This document shows positions 8,916-19,350 of a DNA stretch of 64,000 nt, piece after piece. The stretch comes from Terrirhizobium terrae (lineage in GTDB: Bacteria; Pseudomonadota; Alphaproteobacteria; Rhizobiales; Rhizobiaceae). The DNA lies in NCBI RefSeq assembly GCF_030323265.1, contig NZ_CP104992.1:682001-746000 (forward strand), in the 5' to 3' direction. How positions within the stretch are numbered: the stretch's first letter is position 1; every line of letters starts with the position of its first letter. The translations under genes and the position numbers were made by a program. The notes under the pieces are model-generated. The model ran no database searches. It had not been told where the DNA came from and worked only from the letters and a program-made list of their open reading frames with translations.

Positions 8916-9880
8916 ATGACCATCCTGATCACCGGCGCCGGCGGCTTTATCGGCCTCAATCTCATCGAGGTCCTGCTGGCCGATAGCAAAAGCGTCGTTG
9001 CCCTCAACAACCGCCCGCTGCCACCCGCCTTCGCCGCGATGAAGGGCCTTGCGGTCGAGAGCGCCGATGTGCGTGACCGTGCCGCCGTTGCCACAATCCT
9101 CGCCCGCCATGGCATCAGGACGATCATCCACGCCGCCGCCATCACGCTTGGCCCGAAAAGCGCCATCGCCACCGCCACCGATGCCTTCGACGTCAACACC
9201 GTCTCGACGGCGATGCTGCTCGAAGAAGGCCGAAAGGCCGGCATCACCCGCTTCGTCTACCCGAGTTCATCGGCCGTCTATGGAGCTGCCCCTTCGAAGG
9301 CGCTCCTGTCACCGAAGACGTGAACCCGATGCCGACGACGCTTTACGGTTTCACCAAGCTTGCCAGCGAGCGGCTGGTGGTCGAGGCCGCAAGGAGCTTC
9401 GGTCTCTCGGTCGCCAGAGCCCGGATCACCGCCGTCTTCGGCCCGCACGAGCACGAGACCGGCGTGCGCGAGACGATGAGTCCGCCCTATCAGCTGACCG
9501 CCAAGGCCGCATCCGGCGAAACCGTTCGCCTGCCGGCCGGCGGCGCGCGCGACTGGACGAGCAGCCGCGACATCGCCCATGCCCTCGCGATCCTCGCGAC
9601 CGCCGAAACCCTGCCGTCCGACCTCTACAACCTCAGCCTCGGCGAGACCTGGCATGTCGGCACGCTCTGCGAACGACTGTCGAAGGCCTATCCGGGCTGG
9701 ACCTACGAGGCCGGCAAGGACGACGCCAGCGACAGCGCGATCGCCTTCAACGACGACCTGTCGAAAGCCCGCCAGCCGATTTCGGGCGCCAAATTCGAAC
9801 GCGATTTCGGCTTCCGCTTCATGCCACCGGCCGAGGCCTGCGACGACTATGCGGCATGGCTCGCGAACCAGACCCACTGA
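8916..9880 (+). CDS. NAD(P)-dependent epimerase/dehydratase, extended SDR (1-base deletion)
   Basis: About 321 aa once one C is restored at about 9291-9294, where the frame reads GAAPSKALL instead of the expected AAPFEGAPVTEDVNPMPTTLYGFTK. The N-terminus has the nucleotide motif TGAGGFIG (residues 6-13), and the catalytic YxxxK is YGFTK in the second half. The family acts on nucleotide sugars or on 3-hydroxy and aldehyde substrates. It follows the oxidoreductase by 28 bases and precedes the Ohr-like gene by 19, so it belongs to the same operon. The substrate is not evident; in this catabolic setting an oxidation or lactone step is as likely as sugar epimerisation. Confidence 0.85.
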
Positions 9881-9899
9881 CACATCCAAGGAGAGACAG

Positions 9900-10328
9900 A
9901 TGAAGGTAATCTACACCGCCGAAGCCATCGCGAAGGGCGGACGCACCGGCACAGCCGAGGCGACCGACGGGCAGGGCGAACTGAAGCTCACCCTCGTCAA
10001 GCCGAAGAGCATGGCTGGCCCCGGCACTGGCGGCACCAATCCGGAACAGCTCTTCGCCGCCGGCTATTCCGCCTGCTTCATCAGCACCATGGATTTTCTC
10101 GCCAAGCAGAAGAAGCTCGAGATCGGCACGCCGGAAATCAAATGCGCGGTCGATATCGGCCCCCGCGAGGATGCTCCGGGCTATGGCCTCGCCGTCCGGA
10201 TGACCGTCACCATTCCCGGCATCGACAAAGCCGACGCCGAGGCGCTGCTGGAACTGACGCACCAGACCTGCCCCTATTCCAACGCCATCCGCAACAATGT
10301 CGAGGTCACGCTCAGCCTTGCGGAATAA
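9900..10328 (+). CDS. Ohr/OsmC family organic hydroperoxide resistance protein
   Basis: 142 aa. Small cytosolic thiol peroxidase that reduces organic and fatty acid hydroperoxides. The two redox cysteines are in place: C59 (GYSACFISTMDF) and C123 (THQTCPYSNAIRNN). MKVIYTAEAIAKGGRTGTAE is the usual Ohr N-terminus, and the length is typical. GGAGAGA precedes the ATG at 9900. It is the last gene of this plus-strand operon, ahead of a palindromic repeat. Ohr is usually controlled by a linked OhrR, which is not seen here; its position behind flavin oxidoreductase genes suggests protection from peroxide by-products (inference). Confidence 0.93.
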   Translation: MKVIYTAEAIAKGGRTGTAEATDGQGELKLTLVKPKSMAGPGTGGTNPEQLFAAGYSACFISTMDFLAKQKKLEIGTPEIKCAVDIGPREDAPGYGLAVRMTVTIPGIDKADAEALLELTHQTCPYSNAIRNNVEVTLSLAE

Positions 10329-10372
10329 GCAATTCCAGCAAAAGTGGAAGCCGGTTTTGCGTCCGGAATTGC
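10329..10372. repeat. Rhizobial intergenic palindrome acting as a bidirectional terminator
   Basis: Nested inverted repeat between two convergent genes: outer arms GCAATTCC/GGAATTGC and inner arms GCAAAA/TTTTGC. I recognise this sequence type as an intergenic element scattered through Rhizobiaceae genomes. Its position after the ohr stop and before the SDR stop fits a two-way terminator. Confidence 0.6.
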
Positions 10373-10389
10373 GTAAGATCAAAGAGCCG

Positions 10390-11124
10390 CTATCGCGCCG
10401 TGTAGCCGCCATCGACCAGCACATCCGTGCCGGTGATGAAGGCCGCACCATCGGACACCAGGAAGAGCGCGGTCGCCGCGATCTCTTCCGGCGTGCCGAT
10501 GCGGCCGATCGGATGAAGCGGCGCAAGGGCGGCAACCGCCTGCTCTTCGCCGCCCGCCTGACGGGTGACGCGAGTGGTCAGAACCGCACCCGGCGACAGG
10601 CTGACAGCGCGAATGCCATCACCCGCATGATCGAGCGCGAGGCTTCTGGTCAGCGAATGCAGCGCCGCCTTGCTGGCCGAATAGGCAGCCCTGCCCGGCG
10701 TCGTCACATGGCCGAGCTGCGAGGCGATGTTGAGAATGACGCCGCCCTGCACCCGCATGTGAGGAATAGCGTATTTGCAGAGCAGGAAGGCGCCGGTCAG
10801 GTTGACGTCGAGCGTCCGCTTCCAGCTTTCGAGCGGAATTTCGCAGACGCTACCGAGCGGCGTTTCGGCCGCCGCATTGTTGACGACGATATCGATGCGG
10901 CCGAACTTGGCGACAACCTTTTCGATCGCAGCTTCGACAGATGTCGGTTCGGCGATGTCGCAGGCGATGGAAAGCATCAGTTCGTTCGCCTCGACGGCAT
11001 GAAGGTCAAGCAGCGCCACCGAAGCGCCGGCCTCGGCAAAGCGCTTGGCGATCGCATAGCCGATATCGCCGCCGGCGCCTGTGACGATAGCGACGCGGCC
11101 CTTCAGCGGCTGGTTCTCGGACAT
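10390..11124 (-). CDS. Short-chain dehydrogenase/reductase (classical SDR)
   Basis: 244 aa. NAD(P) motif TGAGGDIG at residues 15-22, NNAAA structural motif near 82-86, catalytic S135, Y148 and K152 (YSASK), and a C-terminal ending LVDGGYTAR. All marks of a functional classical SDR of the FabG-like group, which oxidise or reduce a hydroxyl/keto pair. It is transcribed divergently from the leuC-like gene across a 148-base region that holds a strong palindrome (11194-11219), so the two are probably co-regulated. The substrate is unknown. Confidence 0.9.
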   Translation of the reverse strand: MSENQPLKGRVAIVTGAGGDIGYAIAKRFAEAGASVALLDLHAVEANELMLSIACDIAEPTSVEAAIEKVVAKFGRIDIVVNNAAAETPLGSVCEIPLESWKRTLDVNLTGAFLLCKYAIPHMRVQGGVILNIASQLGHVTTPGRAAYSASKAALHSLTRSLALDHAGDGIRAVSLSPGAVLTTRVTRQAGGEEQAVAALAPLHPIGRIGTPEEIAATALFLVSDGAAFITGTDVLVDGGYTAR

Positions 11125-11193
11125 GGGGCTGACCTTTCATCAAGAATTGCGAATGGCCCGAAACTGGCCGATCGCGAAATCGTTTGCAAATTA

Positions 11194-11219
11194 AATCTGT
11201 ATTATTAACAATACAGATT
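11194..11219. promoter_or_regulatory. Palindromic operator between SDR and leuC-like genes
   Basis: Perfect 10-bp inverted repeat, arms AATCTGTATT and AATACAGATT with a 6-base spacer, in an AT-rich divergent promoter. It carries the same TGTAT and ATACA half-sites as the palindrome upstream of the gntR gene (6811-6825), so the same GntR regulator may act on both. Confidence 0.55.
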
Positions 11220-11272
11220 CTGGGGCCATTACCCGCCGAGACAATGGTGAGAGTGGCGAGTGGAGAGGAAGA

Positions 11273-12684
<1,412 letters not shown>

Positions 12685-12688
<4 letters not shown>

Positions 12689-13300
12689 AACCCTTCATTT
12701 CCCTGTCCGCCAAGGCCGCCCCCTGCCCTTCGCCAGCGTCGATACCGACCAGATCATCCCCGCCCGCTTCATGAAGCGCTCGCGCTCCGAAGGCTACGGC
12801 CAGTACCTGCTGCACGACATGCGCTTCGACGGCGAAGGCAGGCCGATCGCCGATTTCCCGCTCAATGCGGCGAACCGCCAGGGCGCGGAGATCCTCGTCG
12901 CCCGCCGCAATTTCGGCGCCGGCTCGTCGCGCGAGGCGGCGGTCTATGCTCTGGTCGACTACGGTTTCCGTTGCGTCATCGCCCCAAGCTTCGGCGATAT
13001 TTTTCGTCCAATTCGGTCAACAACGGCCTGCTCCCGGCCCGGGTGAGCGAGGAGGATGCCGAGGAAATGCTGGCATTGCTGGAGGGTGGTCACGAGACGA
13101 TTTCGGTCGATCTGGAGACGCAGGAAATCCGCCTCGCCAATCACGTCTTCCGTCTCGAGATTGAACCGGTCTGGCGCACGAAGCTGCTCAACGGCTGGGA
13201 CGATCTGGACCTCACGGCAAGCTATGCCGCCGACATCGCCCGCTATGGCGAAGCCGATCGCGAACGGCATCCGTGGCTTCAGCAACCGGGCGCGGAGTAG
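12685..13300 (+). CDS. leuD: 3-isopropylmalate dehydratase small subunit family (two 1-base deletions)
   Basis: About 205 aa when two bases are restored: one C in the run at 12719-12723, returning the frame to LPFASVDTDQIIPARFMKRS, and one T in the run at 13000-13004, returning it to DIFSSNSVNNGLLPARV. The swivelling-domain motif GRPIADFPLN and the substrate-contact sequence RNFGAGSSREAAVYAL are intact. The protein partners the large subunit encoded just upstream (ATGA overlap). Both breaks fall in homopolymers, so the gene is probably intact in the organism. It ends 3 bases from the convergent eutC stop, leaving no room for a terminator between them. Confidence 0.87.
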
Positions 13301-13303
13301 GCC

Positions 13304-14113
13304 TCAGACACCCGATGATCCAAGCTTTGCCACGGCTGCCTTGAGCGCCACGCCGCTGACGCCGGTTCGGGTCATGTCCTTGACCAGCGCGGCGATGATG
13401 GTCGCGGCTTCGGCGATCGGCAGGCCGCCGTCGCGGATGTTCGACACGCAGTTGCGGCCGGAATCCGGGTTTCCCGGTTTCGGGCCGTAGGTGATGTAGG
13501 CACCGAGACTGTCGGCCGCCGAAAGGCCGGGGCGCTCGCCGACGAGCACGATGGCAAGTTTCGCACCGAGCGCATGGCCGACCGGATCGCCCAGCGCCAC
13601 CCGCGCCTGAGCGGCAAGCACGATCGGTGCGAGCACCAGCCCGACCGCCGTCAGCTTCGGCGCCAGCGCCTCGATCAGCGGCACGGCATTGAGATCGACA
13701 GCGCTCGAAGACAATCCGTCGGCAACGACGATCGCGACGTCGAATGTCTCGCCCGCAGCCAGCGCCGTCAGCGTTTTGGTCGAGTTTTGACCGAGCAGCC
13801 GCCCGAGATCGGGCCGGCGCACATAGGTGCTCCGGTCGCCGGCCTCGCTTTCCACATGCACGGTCGTGAACCCGCCCGCGGCGAGCCGTTCCTCCAGTCC
13901 CGCCCGGTCGACGCTCGTCCACACCGCCTCGCGGGCTCTTGCATGGTCGAGCAGGAAGGAGAGCTGCGCCCGTGTCGGCAAGCCGGCACCATGGCGGCCG
14001 AGCGAAACGCGGGCATCGGTCATCTGGCGAAGGTCGAGTGTCTGGCCGGTTTCGGAGATATCGGAATCTGACGACGCACCGCCTGCGGGTTCGATTATCT
14101 TTCCCATCGTCAC
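13304..14113 (-). CDS. eutC: Ethanolamine ammonia-lyase small subunit
   Basis: 269 aa with the EutC hallmarks VVADGLSSSAV, LVGERPGLSAADSLGAY and the PNSGRNCVSNIR-like segment (here PDSGRNCVSNIR). With EutB it forms the adenosylcobalamin-dependent enzyme that turns ethanolamine into acetaldehyde and ammonia. The likely start is the GTG at 14113, which overlaps the eutB stop (GTGA); an ATG two codons later (14107) is the alternative. Confidence 0.95.
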   Translation of the reverse strand: MTMGKIIEPAGGASSDSDISETGQTLDLRQMTDARVSLGRHGAGLPTRAQLSFLLDHARAREAVWTSVDRAGLEERLAAGGFTTVHVESEAGDRSTYVRRPDLGRLLGQNSTKTLTALAAGETFDVAIVVADGLSSSAVDLNAVPLIEALAPKLTAVGLVLAPIVLAAQARVALGDPVGHALGAKLAIVLVGERPGLSAADSLGAYITYGPKPGNPDSGRNCVSNIRDGGLPIAEAATIIAALVKDMTRTGVSGVALKAAVAKLGSSGV

Positions 14114-15501
14114 GCCCCGATCAATCTGGCTGTGTGCATATAGCTCGACAGCGCCGCCGGCTCGCCGACGAGAGCACCGTCGCGATCAGTCAGCCCGATC
14201 TCTTTGAGCCACGCCTCGAATTCCGGCGCCGGCGGGCGTTTCAGGGTCTCGCGGCAATAGACGGCGTCGTGATGGGAGAGCGACTGGTAGTTCAGCATGA
14301 TGTCGTCCGCGCCCGGCACGGTGATGACGAAATTGACATTGGCCGCGCAGAGCAGCGTCAGCAGCGTATCCATGTCCTCCTGGTCGGCATCGGCATGGTT
14401 GGTGTAGCAGACGTCGACGCCCATCGGCAAACCGAGCAGCTTGCCGCAGAAATGGTCCTCGATGCCGGCGCGGATGATCTGCTTGCCGTTGAACAGGTAT
14501 TCCGGCCCGATGAAGCCGACGACGGTGTTGACGAGCAGCGGATCGAATTCACGGGCCACCGCATAGGCCCGCACCTCCATCGTCTGCTGGTCGACGCCGA
14601 AATGCGCGTCGGCCGAGAGGGCCGCGCCCTGTCCCGTCTCGAAATACATGACGTTCGCCCCCGGCATGCCGCGCTTCAGCGATTGCCCCGCCTCGTGAGC
14701 CTCTTTCAGAACCGCAAGATCGACGCCAAAACCGTGATTGGCCTTTTGTGAGCCGGCCACCGACTGGAAGACGAGGTCGACAGGCGCGCCGCGTTCGATC
14801 GCCTGGATCGCGGTGGTCACATGGCCGAGACAGCAGGTCTGGGTCGGGATGGCGAGCTTTTCCCGCAATTCGTCCAGCAACGAAACGATGCGGATGTAAT
14901 CGTCCACCGCATCGGTGGCCGGATTGACGCCGATCACAGCATCGCCGGAGCCCATCAGCAGACCGTCGATGGCCGAGGCGATGATGCCGCGGCTGTCGTC
15001 TGTCGGGTGATTGGGCTGGTTGCGGGTTGAAAGCCGGCCGGCAAGCCCGATCGTGTTGCGGAAACGGGTGACGACGCGACGCTTGGCCGAGACCGCGATC
15101 ATGTCCTGTAGCCGCATGATCTTCGATACCGCCGCCACCATTTCCGGTGTCAGGCCCCAGGTGACCGCTTCGAGCCGGTCATGGGTCGTCTCGGGCTTGA
15201 GCAGCCATTCGCGCAACTCGCCTACGGTGAGCGAGGAAATGGCGGCAAAGGCTGCCGGATCATGCCGCGCGGCGATCAGCCGGGAGACCTCGTCATCGTC
15301 TGATGAAATCACCTCCTCGACCAGAAACGCCTTGAGCGGCAGGTCCGCCAGCGCCATCTGCGCTGCCAGTCGCTTGACAGGCCCCTCGGCCGCAATTCCC
15401 GCGAGCTGGTCACCTGATCGCTCCGGCGTCGCCTTTGCCAGAAGATCCTTCAAATCATCGAAGCGGAATACTGTCTGCTCGATCGTCGTCGTAAAACCCA
15501 T
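14110..15501 (-). CDS. eutB: Ethanolamine ammonia-lyase large subunit
   Basis: 463 aa, the usual EutB length. Sequences such as LLMGSGDAVIGVNPATD, FQSVAGSQKANHGFGVDL and NVMYFETGQGAALSADAHFGVDQ (split here by reading) are characteristic of the catalytic TIM barrel that binds substrate and B12. It is translationally coupled to eutC. No carboxysome-like shell genes, eutA reactivase or acetaldehyde dehydrogenase are adjacent, which fits the short eut set of many Proteobacteria that use ethanolamine as a nitrogen source. Confidence 0.96.
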   Translation of the reverse strand: MGFTTTIEQTVFRFDDLKDLLAKATPERSGDQLAGIAAEGPVKRLAAQMALADLPLKAFLVEEVISSDDDEVSRLIAARHDPAAFAAISSLTVGELREWLLKPETTHDRLEAVTWGLTPEMVAAVSKIMRLQDMIAVSAKRRVVTRFRNTIGLAGRLSTRNQPNHPTDDSRGIIASAIDGLLMGSGDAVIGVNPATDAVDDYIRIVSLLDELREKLAIPTQTCCLGHVTTAIQAIERGAPVDLVFQSVAGSQKANHGFGVDLAVLKEAHEAGQSLKRGMPGANVMYFETGQGAALSADAHFGVDQQTMEVRAYAVAREFDPLLVNTVVGFIGPEYLFNGKQIIRAGIEDHFCGKLLGLPMGVDVCYTNHADADQEDMDTLLTLLCAANVNFVITVPGADDIMLNYQSLSHHDAVYCRETLKRPPAPEFEAWLKEIGLTDRDGALVGEPAALSSYMHTARLIGA

Positions 15502-15683
15502 GGATGATCAACCCGCCAGAACGGTTAGAATATATAGGCCTCCCGTGGGACGCGAGCTTCCTCCGACCTGTGCCCCTTGCGGAATTAAGCACGAGAACCG
15601 GACGCAATTTCAAGTTCAATATTACCATGCGCCCGCAAGACTGGCGTGCTTGACCTATCGCCTGCGCCTAATATTTAGGATCC

Positions 15684-16484
15684 ATGGATTCTCAAGGCAC
15701 ACCAACCAATTCGCGTTTCGATATCGAAGCCCTGCGCGACACCATCCGCCGCATCGCCAAGGGGCGAGACACCTGGGCCTTGCGCTGGCAGGCGCTGCTC
15801 GCCTTCATCGACATCTGCATCCTCGCCTTTTTCCTGCTTGGCCCCTATCTCCGCGACGGACCGTCCTATCTGATCATTGACTACATGATCGCCGTCTGGA
15901 TCGCAGCCGAACTGATCGCGCGGTCGCTGGCGGCACCGTCTCTTGGCCGGTTCGTGAAGAACCCGATGACCTGGGTCGATCTCGTGATCCTGGCTACACT
16001 CATGTTTCCGGACACGCTGTTCAATTTTGCCTTTCTGCGTGTCATGCGCATCTGGGCGATCGGCCGGAGCCCACTACTGAAGGAAGTCATGCGCCGCTTC
16101 GGCTGCCTGCATCTGGAGGACGTCACGCGGGCCTGCCTGAACTTCCTCGTCTTCCTGTTCATGGTCACGGGCTTCGTCTACACGACCTTCTTCTATAATC
16201 GCGATGGCGGCGAGGGTTTTGTCGACGCCCTCTATTTCACCGTTGCGACGATCACCACGACCGGCTTTGGCGACATCACACTTCCCGGCACGCTCGGTAA
16301 GCTGACCTCGGTCGTCACCATGATCATCGGCATCTCGCTCTTCGTGCGGCTGGCGCAGGCGATCGTGCGGCCGAACAAGGTGCGCTTCCCCTGCCCGCAA
16401 TGCGGCCTGCAGCGGCATGACACCGACGCCGTACACTGCAAGGCCTGCGGGCATCTGCTCAATATTCCCGACGAAGGCCACTAA
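15684..16484 (+). CDS. Potassium-channel-like ion channel with C-terminal zinc ribbon
   Basis: 266 aa inner-membrane protein. Several hydrophobic segments in residues 30-150 precede a pore loop with the selectivity filter TTTGFGD (191-197) and a final helix (TSVVTMIIGISLFVRLAQAIV). The layout resembles a small voltage-gated-type or two-pore-helix K+ channel; one filter residue differs from the canonical TVGYGD. The cytosolic tail holds a zinc ribbon, CPQC then CKAC about 16 residues on (CPQCGLQRHDTDAVHCKACG). AGGATCC precedes the ATG. No transporter or K+ genes are adjacent. The ion selectivity and the role of the zinc ribbon are not known. Confidence 0.8.
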   Translation: MDSQGTPTNSRFDIEALRDTIRRIAKGRDTWALRWQALLAFIDICILAFFLLGPYLRDGPSYLIIDYMIAVWIAAELIARSLAAPSLGRFVKNPMTWVDLVILATLMFPDTLFNFAFLRVMRIWAIGRSPLLKEVMRRFGCLHLEDVTRACLNFLVFLFMVTGFVYTTFFYNRDGGEGFVDALYFTVATITTTGFGDITLPGTLGKLTSVVTMIIGISLFVRLAQAIVRPNKVRFPCPQCGLQRHDTDAVHCKACGHLLNIPDEGH

Positions 16485-16542
16485 CCGCGCGTCTTGTAAA
16501 ACTGTGCTATAGCGAGCTGATGAGACAGAAGAGGCACAGTAT

Positions 16543-17516
16543 TTGACGACGCTGCAGGAAGTCGCGGCCAGAGCCGGATGTTCGCCCGCGACAGCAAGCC
16601 GGGCCCTGACGCTGAAGGGCTCGGTCAGCGAAGCGATGCTGCGCAAGGTGCGCCGGGCGGCGGCCGAACTCGGCTATCGCCATGCGGCGACGGGCAAATC
16701 CGGCCGCCGCCTCGTCATCGGCGTGCTGATCCCGAGCATCACCAACCCGGTCTTTTCCTCATCGCTCTCCAGCATCGAGAACCGCATGCTGATGGCCGGG
16801 CATGGCGTGCTGATCGCCCAGTCCCACTACGACCCGGCCCGCGAGCTGGATGCGGTGGCGGCACTTCTCAATGAAAAGCCGACCGGCCTGATCCTCACCC
16901 TTTGCAGTCCCGATAAAAGCGATGTGCTGGGCTTGCCGCTGCCGCCGACGGTGCTGCTTCACAATCGCCCAACCGAACGTTTCCCCTCTGCCGTGACGGT
17001 CGATAATTTCAAGGCGGGGCACGAGCTTGCGGCCATGCTGCGGGCGCTCGGCCACGAGCGCATCCTCTTCGTCTCCGGCAGTTTTGCAGCCTCCGACCGC
17101 GCCCGCCTGCGCTATCAGGGTTATACGCAGGCGATGGTGGAGACGGGCGTCATGCCGCTGCCCGCCATGCAGATTTCCTTCGTCGGCGATTACGACATGC
17201 TGGATCTCAGCACCACCATGGCCGATATCCGTCCGACCGCGATCATCGCCTCCAACGACCTTCTCGCCTTCGGCGTCATCGGCGCCCTGCGCCGCGAGGG
17301 ACTGTCCGTGCCGAGTGACGTCTCGGTCGCCGGCTTCGACGGGATATCGCTCGGCCGGCTGATGGATCCGCCGCTGACGACGATCGAGATGCCCGATGCG
17401 AGCATGGGCGCCGCCGCCGCCTCGCTGCTGCTCGACATCGCCGAAAACGCCGCCCAGCCCCGCCATCTGGAGGTGGCCTATTCGCTCAGGCGCGGGGGAC
17501 GGTGCGGGCGATTTGA
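16543..17516 (+). CDS. LacI family transcriptional regulator (1-base deletion at C-terminus)
   Basis: About 324 aa starting with TTG at 16543 (GAGG eight bases upstream). The N-terminal helix-turn-helix TTLQEVAARAGCSPATASRALTLKGSVSEAM binds the operator, and the rest is a periplasmic-binding-protein-like effector domain. The frame as given runs on to 18057 in unrelated sequence. One G restored in the run at about 17494-17498 gives the expected ending YSLRRGGTVRAI and a TGA at 17514-17516. The target operon is not certain; the carbohydrate ABC operon convergent to it is the nearest candidate (inference). Confidence 0.85.
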
Positions 17517-17977
17517 AGCGCACGGCAACACGGCTAGATCGCAAACGCATCAAGTCGTCCCTGAGCAGCACCCTGCCGAGGTGTCAGAACCCGATCCGGA
17601 GAAGCGCACGCATATGCGGGGCCTCAGGGAAATTAAAGTAATGTGGCTCCGCATATGCGTGGCCTTCGGCGTCTTTTCGGGACTTCCGGTCCCTACGGGT
17701 GATCCTCTCGCCTCGCTGCACACCGGATTTCGCCGGTGCTTGGACGGCTCAACCGAACCCGGCATGGCTGCCGGGGGAGGCTTGATAGGAAAGCCCGCCT
17801 TGCGACAGTCCCTCCATGAGTTTCACCCCTTTCGCCCTTGCCGCACGTTACGGTTCAAACGAAAGCGCCGGCTCCCGCCTGCCCGCGAACGTCTCGCGAA
17901 ACACTCCGGCGACGGAAGCAGAGGGATTGTAGGCACAGGTTCGGATGGGGTGGACGATAAGGGACATGCGAAAACGA
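17517..17977. other. Gene-free region rich in palindromes, possible structured RNA or repeat
   Basis: About 460 bases between two convergent genes without a credible gene; the apparent open frame is a read-through of the LacI deletion. It contains a 12-bp inverted repeat with 29-base spacer (17608-17619 with 17649-17660, ACGCATATGCGG and its complement) and three perfect small hairpins in under 100 bases: 17679-17693, 17721-17738 and 17758-17775 (arms CCCGGCA/TGCCGGG). The density suggests a folded RNA or a composite intergenic repeat. I cannot assign it to a known RNA family. Confidence 0.35.
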
Positions 17978-18006
17978 AAAAAACGCCGGACCTTTCGATC
18001 CGGCGG
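17978..18006 (-). terminator. Rho-independent terminator of the carbohydrate ABC operon
   Basis: On the minus strand a CGCCGGA/TCCGGCG hairpin (17985-18006) is followed by a run of seven T (A-run 17978-17984 on the plus strand). It lies 26 bases after the stop of the binding-protein gene. Confidence 0.85.
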
Positions 18007-18031
18007 CCGATGATTGGAGAAGAGCAGCAGC

Positions 18032-19300
18032 TTAGCCGCGCGGCAGCAGGCGCTTGACTTCCTTGGCAGCGTCTTCGAGAGCCTCTTCCGGCGTGGCCGA
18101 CTGGTCGACGACGCGGGCGGTGTTGTCGACGATCGTCTGGGTGACGCGAACGCCGTTCGAACCTGGGAAGGCGTACCACGGGATCATCCGCGGCATCTGC
18201 TTCAGGCCGGCCTGGAACAGCGGGTTCTTCTGGTAGAACTCGCCGAGATAATCAGGCGACTTGGCGGCCAGTTCGTTGTTCGGAACGTAGCCCGTGCCCG
18301 GAACGACGACCGAGGCACCGTAGGGGCCGGCGGCGAACTTGGCAAATTTCCAGGCGGCTTCCTGGCGGGCTTCGTCCTTTGTCAGGATGACGACGGCATT
18401 GCCACCGGTCGGCAGCTTGCCGTTTTCCGGGTCGAGAAGCGGGATTTCGGCCGTGCGCAGGTCGAACTTGTCGCCGACATTCTTGATCGTGTTGCGCAGC
18501 GCGCCGGTGGTCTGGAAGGCAAAGCCGACCTTACCGGCGACGAAGGCCTGCTCACCGGCCTGCTTGGTGAAGACCGGCATGCCGGCTTCCTTGACGAGGC
18601 GGTCGACGACCTGCATCGCCTTCTGGCCCTTTTCGTCGTTGAACGTGACCTTGCTTTCGTCTTCCGACAGCATCGAACCGCCGGCACCGAACAGAAGGGC
18701 CGAGAACATCCAGTCGTCGCCCTGCCAGCGGAAGTCGACGGAATCGACGCCGTTGCCGAGTGCCTTGATCTTGGCGCCGAGTGCAATGACCTCGTCCCAG
18801 GTCTTCGGAGGCTGGTCCGGGTTGCCGCCGGCAGCCTTAACCAGATCGGCGTTGTAGTACATGATCGGGTTCGACGTCGCGAAAGCGAGACCGACCTGCT
18901 TGCCGTTGACCTGGGCGAGCTTCAGAATGTTGTCCGAGAAGCCCTGCTCGGCCATCGTCGCCTTGTCCTTGGCGATCATCGGGCCCATGTCGACCGGAAT
19001 GTCACGCTCGTTGGCCATGCGCAGACGGTTGAGAGCGATGAAGGTCAGGTCCGGCATTTCGGACGTGCCGACCTGGCGCATGATCGTCTGGATGCCTTCC
19101 TCGTAGGTCGCGGAAGGGTTGGCGAACTGGATCTTGATATCCGGGTTCTCTTCCATGAACTTCTTCGAGATCGTGTCCATCACGTCCTTGAAGAAGCCAG
19201 GCATCGGGTAATGCACGTTGAGCGTGGTTTCGGCATGGGCCGGCAGCGAGAACGTCATTGCGACGGTTGCAGCGGCAAGGATCTTGGTGAAATGCTTCAT
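18032..19300 (-). CDS. Carbohydrate-type ABC transporter substrate-binding protein (family 1, UgpB-like)
   Basis: 422 aa with a Sec signal peptide (MKHFTKILAAATVAMTFSLPAHA, cut after residue 23). The body matches extracellular solute-binding proteins of the CUT1 group, which includes sugar and glycerol-3-phosphate receptors (NGKQVGLAFATSNPIMYYNADL; PPKTWDEVIALGAKI). It delivers ligand to the two permeases encoded upstream. It is the last gene of the operon phosphoesterase-ATPase-permease-permease-binding protein and is followed by a clear terminator. The ligand is unknown; the linked phosphoesterase hints at a phosphorylated compound (inference). Confidence 0.9.
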   Translation of the reverse strand: MKHFTKILAAATVAMTFSLPAHAETTLNVHYPMPGFFKDVMDTISKKFMEENPDIKIQFANPSATYEEGIQTIMRQVGTSEMPDLTFIALNRLRMANERDIPVDMGPMIAKDKATMAEQGFSDNILKLAQVNGKQVGLAFATSNPIMYYNADLVKAAGGNPDQPPKTWDEVIALGAKIKALGNGVDSVDFRWQGDDWMFSALLFGAGGSMLSEDESKVTFNDEKGQKAMQVVDRLVKEAGMPVFTKQAGEQAFVAGKVGFAFQTTGALRNTIKNVGDKFDLRTAEIPLLDPENGKLPTGGNAVVILTKDEARQEAAWKFAKFAAGPYGASVVVPGTGYVPNNELAAKSPDYLGEFYQKNPLFQAGLKQMPRMIPWYAFPGSNGVRVTQTIVDNTARVVDQSATPEEALEDAAKEVKRLLPRG

Positions 19301-19350
19301 CGCATTGCTCCTGTTTCGGGGCGGCTTGGTATGGACGACCGGCTTCGGGT

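Noticed and set aside
17517..18057. C-terminal extension of the LacI regulator to 504 aa
   Set aside because: It arises from the missing G near 17496; restoring it gives the usual LacI ending, and the extension runs through palindromes and a terminator.
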